NCBI RefSeq assembly: GCF_024362695.1
Contig: NC_065415.1
Coordinates: forward strand, 7,047,438-7,111,437
DNA: 64,000 nucleotides
Source: Pectinophora gossypiella
Taxonomy: Eukaryota > Arthropoda > Insecta > Lepidoptera > Gelechiidae
Reading direction: 5' to 3'
In this document: positions 24,440 to 35,900 of the stretch, piece by piece
Numbering within the stretch: the first letter of the stretch is position 1
How the letters are laid out: each line of letters begins with the position of its first letter
The notes under the pieces: model-generated
Told to the model about the DNA's origin: nothing
What the model saw: the letters and a program-made list of their open reading frames with translations, nothing else
Database searches by the model: none
Position numbers and translations under genes: made by a program

Positions 24440-24905
24440 GCTGGCTGTGATTCCACAACTTTATAATCTTGAAGTTTTCAAGCCTCGAGATTGAATAAGC
24501 ATTTCCTAGGTACGCTGTGTTCCATCTTAAGCCAGATTATTACTTGCCAACATATAATATTACTAGCAATAAACATACAAAATGACACGCTTATTTTTCG
24601 TTAGATTAAGCAGAGACTATGGAGTTCAGAAAATATGGTTGTTTTAGTGAACTATTGTAACTTATTATGACTTTAAGTAAAGTATATTCTAAAACAACCA
24701 TATTTTCCGAATTCCATAGTCTCTGCTTACTCTACCGAAAAATAGACGTGATATTTTGTATATTTGTTGCTGGTAATGTTAGAATATATGTTGGTAAGTA
24801 ATGATGTGGTTTAAGATGGGACACAGCGTACCTAGAAAATGCATATTCAATCTCGAAGCTTGAAAATTTCAAGATTATAAAGTTGTTTGCATATCCGCGT
24901 TTCAA
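24440..24905. mobile_element. long inverted-repeat element, about 200 bp arms
   Basis: The left arm (about 24453-24650) includes ttataatcttgaagttttca, a ctaggtacgctgtgttccat block and agcagagactatgga. The right arm (about 24695-24893) is its diverged reverse complement, with tccatagtctctgct ... tgggacacagcgtacctag ... tttcaagattataaag. The arms are clearly older than those at 22113-22657. A partial end lies at 28415-28455. Confidence 0.75.
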
Positions 24906-25388
24906 AAAAACGGTATACAAACATGGCGGCAATTAGGCATTAATGGGCTCAGTTGTGGGCCTCGGGTGTCTCGACCCACATACCACTGTATGTCCATCAT
25001 TGCCTATTTTGCCAGCTGCCGTTATTTTATGCCATTCCTTTTATGTTTCTTTGAGCTTTTACGAAGAAAATAAAATATTGTAGAGGGCCGTAATATGAAA
25101 AATGTGCGACTTTTTGTCGCATTACATCATTTTATTGCCTAAGATTACGAAAAACGGGTGAAACTCGTAAAATATTTGGGGAATATTATCCCTTGGGAAC
25201 ATTTAAACGACCTTCATAATCATCCTAGTTTAGATTTATAATAAAATAAATCAGTGCCAGAATTGAGACGAGCAATTGCAATTTTATGCTAACGTTAATG
25301 TCATGATAATGTTCACATTTAAATAATACTACTAATAAATAATCTTTGGCGGCAGAAGTGTTCTCTCACCCCTTTTATCGCCCCATTG

Positions 25389-25679
25389 GAAAGCCTCCCG
25401 CCTGGAAGCAATCTCGCGTGATCGACATGGAAGTCCTTAAATAGGCACCGGACACAGGTTGGCCGCTGCAAGGATCTCTGCAGGTATACCTGGTTGATGG
25501 TTGCGATGAGTGCGAGTGTGGAGTATCACCACAAACTATGGCTCACCTTTTATACTGTCCTAAATGCCCTAACACCTGCACTTTTAAAGAAAGCCACTGA
25601 CAATGCCGTAAGCGTGGCTAATTACTGGTCAGCAAAAATTTTATGTCGATCGCCAACGACTCGCAAAGAAGAAGAATAA
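25389..25679 (+). pseudogene. non-LTR retrotransposon ORF2 C-terminal remnant
   Basis: One frame reads CDECECG, then QTMAHLLYCPKCPNTC: the cysteine-rich motif near the C-terminus of R1/jockey-type reverse transcriptase ORFs. After about 25580 the frame shifts by one base and continues KKATDNAVSVANYWSAKI to a stop at 25677. The frameshift and missing 5' part make it a dead fragment. Confidence 0.65.
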
Positions 25680-26094
25680 ATAAACCTTGACGTTTTCTAT
25701 CCTAAACTAAAAGTCTTTGCTAGTAAGACAGGGCCCTTAATCTAATGAAGGAAGAAGTGTTAACTTCATTTGTAAAAATACGAAAGAACCAACCGTATTA
25801 CTAGACTCTTCAAGTGTAAACTCGTACAAAATCTCTATGATTTTACACCTCGTATCTAGTTTATTTGGTGCAAAACAAACGCTAGAGGCGTTGCAGACCC
25901 GTCGTCGCCGGACGGGTCATTAACTCGAAGATACAAAATTTACGAAGGCCACAATTTATGGGGCTATTGGCGCTGTATTGGTGGGGTTCCACAAAAATCG
26001 TTAAATAGTTTTATTTACAATCGATGTATAAAAATGCCATACTATCGTTGGGTTAGGTTAGATAAGGTCGATCATACGACTGTTTGAAGTAAAA

Positions 26095-26425
26095 TGATCC
26101 ATGCTTCGAAACGCACGTTAAGCCGTTAGTCATCATCATCATCATCAGCCCATTAACGTCCCCACTGCTGGGGCACGGACCTTCCCTATGAATGGATAGG
26201 GAGATCGGGCCTATGCCACCACGCGGGCCCAGTACGGATTGGTGGTTATTAACGACTGCTAATGCAGCCGGGACCAACGGCTTAACGTGCTTTCCGAAGC
26301 ACGGAGGAGCTCGAGATGATTTTTTTTTTGTGGTCACCCATCCTATGACCGGCCTTTGCGAAAGTTGACAGCTCCATAATAACCCTAACCCCAGGGTTGA
26401 CGAGATTGGTAATCCGCCTCATCAC
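26095..26425. repeat. SINE S4 nested in an S1-like body
   Basis: A catcatcatcatcatcagcc start and cccactgctggggcacgg ... gatagggagatcgggcc ... ggtggttattaacgactgct are the marks of a separate SINE-like element (S4). It is framed on the left by cacgttaagccgtt and on the right by the S1 tail (aaccccagggttgacgag, then cctacacgatag). The 94-codon minus ORF is repeat-encoded. Confidence 0.65.
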
Positions 26426-26520
26426 CTACACGATAGATGAAGAGAAATAGAAGATCGTTAGGTTTATTAGTAGTAGCGATACTTTTGAACTATCGATAGT
26501 ATCCAAAGTAGGTACGATAA

Positions 26521-26857
26521 TTTCAAGCATTATCCCGTTTTTCACGGGGTTTGCTTACCTAACCTGAGTATTTGACAGGTCCGGTTTTTTTACAGAAGCC
26601 ACTGTCTATCTGACCTTCCTACCCGCGAAGGGAAAACCAGCCCAATACAGCTTAGGTCACATAAATCCGAAAATGCATTTCTCGGGAATATGGGTTTCTT
26701 CACGATGTTTTCCTTCACCGCTGAGCACGTGACAATCATGTATGATGCAAACATGAATTCGACAACAGAATCGACAATCATTGGTTTAGGTGGCTGGATT
26801 CGAACGTGCGACCTCAAAGTGAGAGGCAAGCGTTCTACTAATTGGGCTACCATGGCT
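26521..26857 (-). repeat. SINE S2, full-length copy
   Basis: It matches 19705-20046 end to end. The reverse complement opens ccatggtagcccaattagta, with a B-box-like cgttcgaatcc, and ends with gggataatgctt. Overlapping ORFs on both strands are repeat translations. Confidence 0.8.
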
Positions 26858-27223
26858 TTTCGGGTACGATCATTTCAATACTGATAATTAATTAAAAATT
26901 ATCGTTACTATCGTTTTTTTTTCTGCTATCGTTACCCACTGGACTATTGGATCTGGACTGGAGTGGGTAACGGTATCGGTATCCGTTTACGACAATTCGT
27001 AAAGAGTTTTCTATTTGCCTCCTTTACGTGTTCAAAGACTCAAGTAAGTGTTTATGTGTTACTAATTTCTACGAATTTTGAATTAAATTGCGTTTTGTCT
27101 TGCAGAACTTTTAGTTAATTAGATTATGGTTAGGTACTCATTAAGTTGTTTAATTTTGAGTAGTTTATTACCATGGTAACACTTTCTCAAATCTTGCCTC
27201 AAGTTTTTTACAAGTACTTATAC

Positions 27224-27590
27224 AGGATGTTAATGACATCGTAACAAATACTCAGGGGGATGATTCAGACCATCATCCTGAGTTATATCAAGTGGAATTT
27301 TTTTCGTCGCATAATTCATGTTTTCTTTTGTTTTTTTTTTTCAATTCTATACTTGTGCGATGGAATTTTTTTTTTCAATTCTGTACGTGATATTAACTCA
27401 TAATAATCAGTTGAATCATCCCCCTCAGTATACGTTACGATGTCACTTACACCCCGCCCAAGTACATACGGTAACCATACATGGGTGTTAGTGACACCGT
27501 AACGAATACTGAGGGAGATGGTTCAGACCATGATTCTGAGTTGATATCAAGTAGAATTTTTCGTTGCAACATTTATGTTTTTTTTTGTGG
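27224..27590. mobile_element. dimeric foldback MITE, second unit truncated
   Basis: Unit 1 (27224-27453) has both arms, and unit 2 (from about 27483) has only the left arm. The junction, cacttacaccccgcccaagt followed by gtaaccatacatgg, matches the unit junction of the 3955-4445 element. Unit 2 stops at a T-run next to an S1-head-like gcctccatggtctatt. Confidence 0.75.
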
Positions 27591-28861
27591 ATGGCGTACG
27601 ATGGCCTCCATGGTCTATTAGTGGGGCGATTCGGGCTTTTACCATCATTGTTAAGTAACTCTTAGGTTTACCAGTAACTCTTAGGACTTACTAGTAGTAA
27701 ATCTCAGGACTTACCGCTAAATATTAAGATTTACCATGGTTCGTACTTTTACAGTAGCATATACAATGATCAGCCGTAGATGAAAAATGGCCGTCGTTAT
27801 TCGTAAATGGACTTTACTTCCATAAAATCGCACAAGCCACAGAAAATAAAATGTAAATGAAGAGATAACCCAACCAATGAATCTAGAGTTACGTTCTACT
27901 TGAAATAAAAATAAGATTTCTAAAACATATTCTTATTTAGTCGTGGAATAGTACTGACGGCTTTAGATTTATGTATAGGAAACGTGTAACATTGCCAGGC
28001 AGCGGTGCCAACTGTGTGATATTCTAGAAACTACGTAATTTAAAGTACTCCCACAAAACCAGTTACTCTTACACTTTTCTTACAATTCTCATATACTTAT
28101 TCCGTTCCGCATCCAAGGTTTTTTATGGCTCATTTTCTGGTAGTGGTTGCCTGAAAGAAATTGCTTTAGAACAATAAGGCCACCAATTGGTTTTCGTGCT
28201 AAATGTATTATAAATGTTTGTTCGTTTTGTTTGTGTGCATTAAAGGATATTTGATTTGAATTTGACTTACTATACTTTCATGTGTTTTCAGTTCATGCAC
28301 AATTCTCTGGTTATCTTTAAATAAATTATTACTTACCTGAATATTTTCTCTTCCACTCCGCAAATGCGTCCCTAGCAATACAAAAAAGTCCGTAGAAAAG
28401 TAACACTCACGCCTATTTTCTACCGGAGAAAGCAGAGACTATGGAATTTCATTTGCTTGGACCATGACACACTTTTCTTGCTTCCTCCAAGTTCATATAC
28501 GCATCAATCGTTTCATATACGCACGCCAATTTAGAGTAAAACGTACTAAACCTTTACTAAAGTCATCTCCAATTTGGTCAATGTACGTCCTTCTAGGTAA
28601 CATTTTAAATGTAGGGTAATGATGTACTTTATCTTTAGTTATTCTTTCTACTTACTTAAACAAATGAGGAACTTTCTAGGCTACTTTCACCAAAAAACGG
28701 TATAGATGGCGTTGTGCAGCTTTAGAGTGAATTACCTATTTACTCATTTCTTGTGTAAACATTATTCCAAAATACAATGTAATAGCAGAAGCATTTATAT
28801 AAAAATAACTGTTGCTAGATATTTTGGATCACATTATGAATAGCATAATGGTGCTATCTAT
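27591..28861. other. intergenic stretch with a repeat end
   Basis: 27640-27735 has imperfect internal repeats of aactcttaggacttac-type sequence. 28415-28455 (ctaccggagaaagcagagact) is one end of the inverted-repeat element seen at 24440-24905. No gene is seen. Confidence 0.4.
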
Positions 28862-29122
28862 ACATACATACATACATAAACTCACGCCCGTAATCCCTAA
28901 TGGGGTGGGCAGAGCCACAAGTAATCAAAGACAACTTGCAGCCACTGTTGATACGAAGTCCAAAGATGGATATGATGAACCTTATGGTGATAAGGGATCA
29001 GCCTATCGCCCATAACATTAGTCCATCATGTTAGAGGACACAATCCCTCTGTCGGTTTTTACGACATGCCCGAGAAGAGAAGCAGCTGAACGTGTTCTAT
29101 GTTTTTATATGCTCCCAGAATA
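28862..29122 (+). repeat. SINE S3, full-length copy
   Basis: It starts with (catA)n then aactcacgcccgtaatcccta. The middle has ggatatgatgaaccttatgg and gggatcagcctatcgcccat, and the end is gaacgtgttctatgttttta then atgctcccag. It matches the minus copy at 35740-35998 and supports the boundaries of both. Confidence 0.8.
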
Positions 29123-29221
29123 ATAATGTATAATGCTTCTATTTATTTTGATCAGAATAATAATGGGTGGAAACTGTAATTGTGGCTGGGTGTCATCATT
29201 TGTACCCAAAAAGAAAGATAA

Positions 29222-29517
29222 AAAAATACATAATGTCTATACATTGTTTTAAGTTTACGCGGTTATTATCATAATTAAAACACATAATAACGGGTTCTTA
29301 CCCAGAACACCCCGTTCTTACCCCGGGTTCGGGGTTAGGAGGGTAGACAGATATGTCTGCCCGTAGAATATTATGGATCTACCTACTCCACTCCAATCTC
29401 ATCAGTCATCCCGTGATCATGGCACTTGCAACAGTGTCGAAATATCGGGAGTCTCATATCCCCATTTAAACGCGGTAAGAACCCGTTATTATGTGTTTTA
29501 ATTATACATAATGTCTG
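29222..29517. mobile_element. repeat with 30 bp inverted ends
   Basis: aattaaaacacataataacg (29272) and cgttattatgtgttttaatt (29483) are inverted. acataatgtct appears at both outer edges (about 29228 and 29507), a possible target duplication. The interior has a cgaaatatcgggagtctcat block. Confidence 0.6.
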
Positions 29518-30286
29518 TTATCCATGAAAGTTAAACGAAAGAATATGTGTACAGCGCCATCTATATTTTTTTGAGGAACGTAGTCTGGAAAGTACCTCAT
29601 TACGTTACGGCTTGTTTGTAAAATTAATAATTTAAATTTGCTCTTTTGCGAGATTACAGGCGCGAGTAAATAACGTTACAACATCATAACATAAACGTCA
29701 CAAACGCTTATTATAACAAGATTCTAATGTTTAGAGTCATTCTATATTGTTTTTTTACATTTTTTTTTTTATTTATTTATAAACAAAATTAAATATATAT
29801 GTACACTTTAATACTATCACCAAACTACAACCGTAGTTTGTTGGCGTCGCGCTCATTCCCTAATTTTGTTTACCAGCATTTACAACAACTACACTCCACC
29901 CACTAAAATACAAAAATTTACTTATACCACACATAATTATTTTACTAAACTTGACTACACGCATTTCTTAGTTGAAATCAGTCGTCCGTAATCTATAAAT
30001 AACCTACAACAAATATTTTTTCATTACAATACAATAGGTAAGATTCACATTTGTATTAAAAAAAATAAGCGAATAAGAGTATTGACACAGGATTAACATT
30101 AGGGACATTAAACATTTATGTAGAGTTAATAGACAGGAAGTACAATCTAATTTATCATTTTATTGTACCCAAATTGTACCTTTACAAAACATTTTAGCGA
30201 TAAAATGATGCAAAGCTGCTTACATGAATAAATAATGATTCAAAAAAGTCAAATGTTGATTGGATTTTACTTTCTTGGAAGGACAG
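29518..30286. other. AT-rich intergenic stretch
   Basis: I see no gene and no repeat shared with the window. The T-run with tttatttatttat near 29750-29780 may mark a retrotransposon tail. Confidence 0.35.
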
Positions 30287-30443
30287 GGGGGTTAAAATGG
30301 CCACATCGAAGCAATTCATCTAAGAAAGCAATGTCGCAATTTGACATTTGTGCATATAAAAGTAAGTGCGTAATGCAAACAAATGTCAAATTGCAATATT
30401 GCTTTCTCAGATGAATTGCTTCGATGTGGCCATTTTAACCCCC
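30287..30443. mobile_element. foldback MITE, 65 bp arms
   Basis: The left arm 30287-30351 (gggggttaaaatggccacat ... ttgacatttgt) and right arm 30379-30443 (acaaatgtcaaattgcaata ... ggccattttaaccccc) differ at only a few positions around a 27 bp loop. There is no ORF; it is a typical small hairpin element. Confidence 0.85.
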
Positions 30444-30540
30444 GTGATATAAAATAAAAAATAAAGAGCAGCAAACAGCGCCATACCTAGGTCACTCCAT
30501 ACAAAAATGTCATTCTTAGCGTACTTCGTCCTTTCGTAAC

Positions 30541-30845
30541 GGCCTGCATGGTCCAGTGGTTGAGTGTTGGGCTCACGATCCGGAGGCCCCGGGTTCGAAT
30601 CCCAGTGGGGACACATCACAAAAATGACTTTGTGATCCCTAGTTAAGTCATCACCTGATTGTCCGACAGTAAGATGATCCGTGCTTCGGAAGGCACGTTA
30701 AGCCGTTGGTCCCGGTTACTACTTACTGTAAGTATGTAGTCGTAACATGAGCCATGTCAGGGGCCTTTGGCAGCTCAGTAATAACCCTTACACCAGGGTT
30801 GATGAGGTTGGTATTCTACCTCACAACCCACACGATAGAAGAAGA
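30541..30845 (+). repeat. SINE S1, full-length copy
   Basis: The head is ggcctgcatggtccagtggt with B box gggttcgaatccc. The body and hairpin match 7302-7622, and the tail is acccacacgatagaagaag. The minus ORF across it is repeat-encoded. Confidence 0.85.
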
Positions 30846-30924
30846 CCGTGTTTGGTTTAAAGTGTAAGTGCGAGACACAGTCCGTGCGCTCTCTTCTTTA
30901 CTCCTTGGTGGCTTACTCTAGTAA

Positions 30925-30993
30925 GCTCAAATTCGTATCGGGCGCCAACCTTTCCTCCTCTGGGTAGACCCACCCCCCGATACGAATTTGAGC
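30925..30993. repeat. short foldback with perfect 18 bp arms
   Basis: gctcaaattcgtatcggg (30925-30942) and cccgatacgaatttgagc (30976-30993) are exact reverse complements around a 33 bp loop, between two S1 pieces. Confidence 0.75.
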
Positions 30994-31050
30994 GGGACGG
31001 AGAGTAGCCATTCTATACCTAGTATTATTCTTTACTCTATGGCGGAGACA

Positions 31051-31205
31051 CATTAAGCCGTTGGTCCCGGTTACTACTTATTGATGTAAGTAAGTAGTCG
31101 TTACATGAGCCATGTCAGGCGCCCTTGGCGGCTCAATAATGACCCTGACACCAGGGTTGATGGGGTTGGTAATTCACCTCACAACCCACACGATAGAAGA
31201 AGAAG
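31051..31205 (+). repeat. SINE S1, 3' half
   Basis: It starts cattaagccgttggtcccgg and runs through the ccctgacaccagggttgatg hairpin to cacgatagaagaagaag. The head is missing. Confidence 0.75.
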
Positions 31206-32687
31206 GCGGAGACAGTGGCAATAACAGTGTGGCAGTCGATTTCCGTAGAGATAGCGGAACGAATCAGCTTTTCCCTAAAATTTAAATAAATTACAGGACA
31301 GGGAGTCGTGAAAGAAACGAAGTAGAGCCGTTGTCCAGGAGCGAGAAAATTAGGTTATTTTATTTTTCTTTAATGCGCTAGTGATTACCATGAATTCTGA
31401 ATTATGCGGGCCCTTATTCGATAGCTGTCATAATGGTTCATAACATGGCTACGGCCCCAGTGGAGAAAACGCGTCAATCTGTACAAATACGAAAGTATTA
31501 TTATAGGGATAAACTGAGAACTGTAGAAGCAGTAAATGGGTTTATTAAATACTTAAATAAAAGTTATAATAAAATCAAATGAAATTTTGTAATGACTATA
31601 TTATTTATAGAATACTATTAATAATAAAACTATTAATACTACTAATATTTATACTAACTATACTATGAATACTATTAATATTATTATTTTTAATATATGT
31701 TTTATTGTATAAATATATCGTTGACATCACCATATCTCCTTTTTCCAATGATTTTCATATTTATAAAGAATGAATTTAACGATACGTACAAACGCACTTT
31801 TAACCCTAGGGATGGAACCACGTGACGCTATTTCCTGTAGGAAATTGACAGCGGCTTCGGTACCAATCGCACTAAGTTCCGATCGAGAAATGTATAAAAA
31901 AGATTCCCGCTCTTGCCACGCACGTCTTCTCACAACCCCGATACTTTTTGCTTTATTATAAAGAAAAAAGTAACAAGCAAAGATTGATCGCGATTTTTTT
32001 TCCAGAACATTATTGTTCTTGTCATGTCGAACGTGTTTCCATTCCAAAAGTCATCCAAATGCCTTCAGCTATGCTCCACACTCGTATTGTTGCTTTTTTA
32101 TTGGGTTATAAAGAAATTTCCGTAGGATAAACGAGGCTCATAAACTTCCTCGTGCTTATTCCGAATTTTTGAAATATGAAATACAAACCCAGGACGGACA
32201 AAACGATTTATCACACTAATCCCGTTTACCGAGAAAGTGAAATTGATTCAGTGTTCCATGGTTTAGGTATTTTTATGTATTCTAGACTTTTCCATTTCAA
32301 TACAATAAGAATATTCTATGATCTTTTTAATATATCAGGATATACAAATGGAATTGAAAATAAATTTGTTATTAGTATTATAAAGCTTTTTTCAACAAAC
32401 CAACTTCAAAAAGAGAAGAAAATTTATAAATAATGCTTGTTTATACCAGAATATAATTAACGTGTGACTTCACAACAGCCGAATTTAAATGAAAATTGTT
32501 TTGTTCCAGATTTTACGCGAGAAGATTCTGAAAGGGAAACGGTAACCGTTTGTTTACAAGTAATAAGATGGAAGCAATGAGATAACTGGCGGAAAATAGA
32601 ATCTACGCTACGTAAATATAAACAATAATGAAATTTTCTGTGAAGTAGACGAGAGTGGTGTTAACCCTGAGCCAGTGATTGAAGGAA
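31206..32687. other. region upstream of the receptor gene
   Basis: Unassigned ORFs lie at 31727-32047 (minus, 106 codons) and 32176-32433 (plus, 85 codons). Neither has a recognised motif or clear splice signals. This is where 5' UTR exons or regulatory DNA of the receptor would be expected, but none can be shown. Confidence 0.35.
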
Positions 32688-32697
32688 CTATATATAG
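32688..32697 (+). promoter_or_regulatory. possible TATA box of the receptor gene
   Basis: ctatatatag lies about 80 bp upstream of the chosen ATG at 32767, leaving room for a start site near 32720. It is only a motif match. An upstream non-coding exon is equally possible. Confidence 0.3.
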
Positions 32698-32766
32698 TGC
32701 TGCAAAGCTAATGATCTAAATGCCTTATTCAAGAGAAGAGTGCGCTGCTGTGTGCAGGCGCCGACT

Positions 32767-32985
32767 ATGTTCGACTCGACTAAAGGCGCACTGCTTATAG
32801 CGCCACATCTGTCTAATAGCTCTTGCTGGCTCAACGGCAAAGGCTGGCCATCTACGTTCCCCGCCCCCGGAGATATCATTAAAGCATTCTTCATTTTCGC
32901 ACTGTCTATGGCAATTGTCTTCTGCAATTTGGTGCTCATTTGCGTTCTCAATAACCGAAGATACACCAAGTACATTGACAATCAG
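32767..32985 (+). CDS. receptor exon 1: N-terminus and TM1
   Basis: It encodes residues 1-73. A short extracellular N-terminus with HLSNSSC leads into TM1 (about 37-61, AFFIFALSMAIVFCNLVLI) and intracellular loop 1. The donor is CAG|gtaatt. The frame is open upstream to 32698 but has no earlier ATG. Opposite-strand ORFs here are shadows. Confidence 0.85.
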
Positions 32986-35900
32986 GTAATTTCGTTTTTC
33001 TTTTATCATAAATATACTAGCCCATGTTGATATTTATTTAAAAAATTAAACAAATATCACAAAACCATCTTGATACTATAAATTTACTTCTAGATTTAAA
33101 TGGCCTGAAGGATTTTGGATCGAGTTTTTATATTTTGGCTTTCAGCCAAATAGGTCGCCAGTATCATTGACCCTATTCTAAAAGTTATATTTATTTTCAG
33201 CCCAGGTACTTGCTCACGTCACTCGCACTGAACGACTTGTTTACGGGAATCTTGATAGCTCCAGTGGCGTTACTGCCTGCACTGTACAAGTGTTGGCCTT
33301 ACGGAGAGATTTTCTGCCAGATTCAGGTAAGAAATTGATGTTTTCATTGATATGTTGAGGGTTGTGAATGGTTTTAATTTACGTGGGGCAGAAGATGCTA
33401 CAATGAACATAATCATAATTCAGTTATAAAAGCGTGTCTGTAATCAAAAGAATGAGGGAGAGACTACTCACTTACGAAATTTCGGCCATATATTTATGAA
33501 GACAAATATACCGGGTGTTAGTGACATCGTAACGAATACTGAAAGGGATGATTCAGACCATGATTCTGAGTTAATATCTAGTGGAATTTTCCGTCGCAAA
33601 ATTCATGAAATTTTGAGTTTTGTTTTTAATTATTTTCAATTCCATATTGTGCTTTTAGCTGCATAGAACCCAAATTTCAATAAAAAAAACAATAATGACA
33701 AATTATCGAAAATTTTCGATGTAATGGAGACAACAGCTGCTCGAACGGGTCAACGGCCACACGCACCGCGCCGCGCGCCCCGCTCCGCACGCCCCGCTCC
33801 GCGCGCCCCGCGCCGCACGCCGGCGGCGCGGCGGCGGCGCGGCCTACAAAGTAGGCACTACGAACCGATCCTATTTCTTTCTCTGTCTATCGTAAATTAT
33901 AAATTTATTTTATTCTTATTCTTAAATGAACGGATAATCAACAGGCATAAAATTTATGGAATACACGTCAATTTTAAGCAGAAATCTAAAACAACCGACA
34001 GAATTAAGTTACCAGCGAGATACCTTTTTGATTCGACCGGGTTATTCATTCATTTACTCATAGGAATCAGGGCCATTATCTACCTAAAACAGTTGAAACA
34101 GTAAATAATTGTATTCTTTGTTGTCATTAGAATAACTAACAACCAACTAACACAACCACCACAGATTAGGTAATTAGTTACCTACTATGTCAACCATCCA
34201 CCAACTTAGTATGTAAGTACCTACGCAAAACCTCGCTACACAAAAATCGAAAATAAATAAATAAATAAATCTTTTAGATCAATACCCATTACTGTTACAA
34301 AGCAAGACCTATCGGTACTATCGCTAGTATCGATCTAAATGTACTATCACTACTTTCGATAGTTTAGACAATTTTCAAGTTCAACAATTGATAATCTACC
34401 TATCGATAGTTCGGCAACTCCGCCGCGTAGGCAATGTCGGCATGTTCAAAGAAAAAAATTGTCCGAGTGGAGTGATCTTATTTTTCTTGTTACATGTTGG
34501 TACCGTACCGAGGTACTAAGTACTAAGTTATTCGTAGTTTTAAATCTCATTGTTAAATCATCAGTAAAGAACTAATTAAACCTATCCTGTTCTGTGTACA
34601 ATATTCATGTAACGGCTACGTGCTTACATAAGTACCTAGTAGACGGGAGCAACGACTTAACGTACCTTCCGAAGCACGGATCATTTTACTTTCGGACAAT
34701 CAGGTGATCAGCCGGTAACGTCCCAACCAAAGGCCTTATAAACAGATTTTTGTGATATGTCCCCACCGGAATACGAACCCGGACCCTCCGCATCCCATCG
34801 CTCAACCACTGGACCACATAGGCCAAGAAGGTTCTAAGACATAATTAAAGGATCCTGGGACGCAAGACCTCCGAGTTAGGGCTTGTTTGATCTGTCTTGA
34901 TGCAACGCAACGCGCGCCAATAAAGTAGGCATTACGAACAGATACTAGGTATTTCTTTGAGTTGATAGGTATCAAGTGAAGTTTCCTGTCGCCAAATTCA
35001 TAAAAAAAATAGTTTTTTTTCAGTCCCATATTGTGTTTTAAGCTGCATAGAACGCACATTTAAAATAAACAAATAAAAATTACTAATTATTAAATTTTAT
35101 CAATGTCATCAATAATAATAATAACGTATCTACAACTTCAGCTATGCGCAGGTGAATAGCCGGCGCACGGGTCAAGGGCAACGCTCGCCAATAAAGTAGG
35201 CATACGAACAGATACTATTTCTTTCTCTGTCACTTGCACCATAAACATACTCTCTCTCTCTCTCTAGTCGTCGGCTCGACTCGGCCGCGGCCGGTGCGTC
35301 GTCGGCGCCCTTAGTCGGCGCCTTTGATGCTTTGCGCTAACGCCGCCGCCGCGCGCTTCCGCTCAGTCGAATACTAAGCTTGACCCGAATCGCGTGATGT
35401 TTTTCGAGGATATTTTTTTCGTGTTTGTGAGTGTTTGTTTCATTCTGTAAATGAGTAGTGTCGACTATGATGATAGATCATAGACCATTTACTGCGCAAA
35501 AGTATGGAAGATTGTTGATGTTTATTAAAGAGCAAGGTGTTGTGTTTGTGAGTGCGTGTGATACCTACCTACCGCGGAGGAAACGCGATGTTGCATACCT
35601 ACGTGACGTGACATGTTCTAGGGTACCTACCTAGGTACTTCATCCGAAGGAATAACAATTAAGGTAAGGCAAGAGTAGAGTTTTTATTGTTAATAAGTTA
35701 GGAACGTTTTAATAAGTTAATAAGTTAGGAGCGCTTCTATGCTGTTCTGGGAGCAAATAAAAAACATAGAACACGTTCAGCTGCTTGTCTTCCCGGGCAT
35801 AAAAACCGACAGAGGGATTGCGTTCTCTAACATGATGGACTAATGTTATGGGCGATAGGCTGATCCCTTATCACCATAACGTTCATCATATCCATCTTAG

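Noticed and set aside
31727..32047. 106-codon minus-strand ORF upstream of the receptor
   Set aside because: Composition is not unlike coding, but no motif, splice site or neighbour supports it, and overlapping plus-strand ORFs exist. It is left as unassigned.
32688..33009. Two minus-strand ORFs of 94-97 codons across receptor exon 1
   Set aside because: The plus strand carries TM1 with a working splice donor, so these are antisense shadows.
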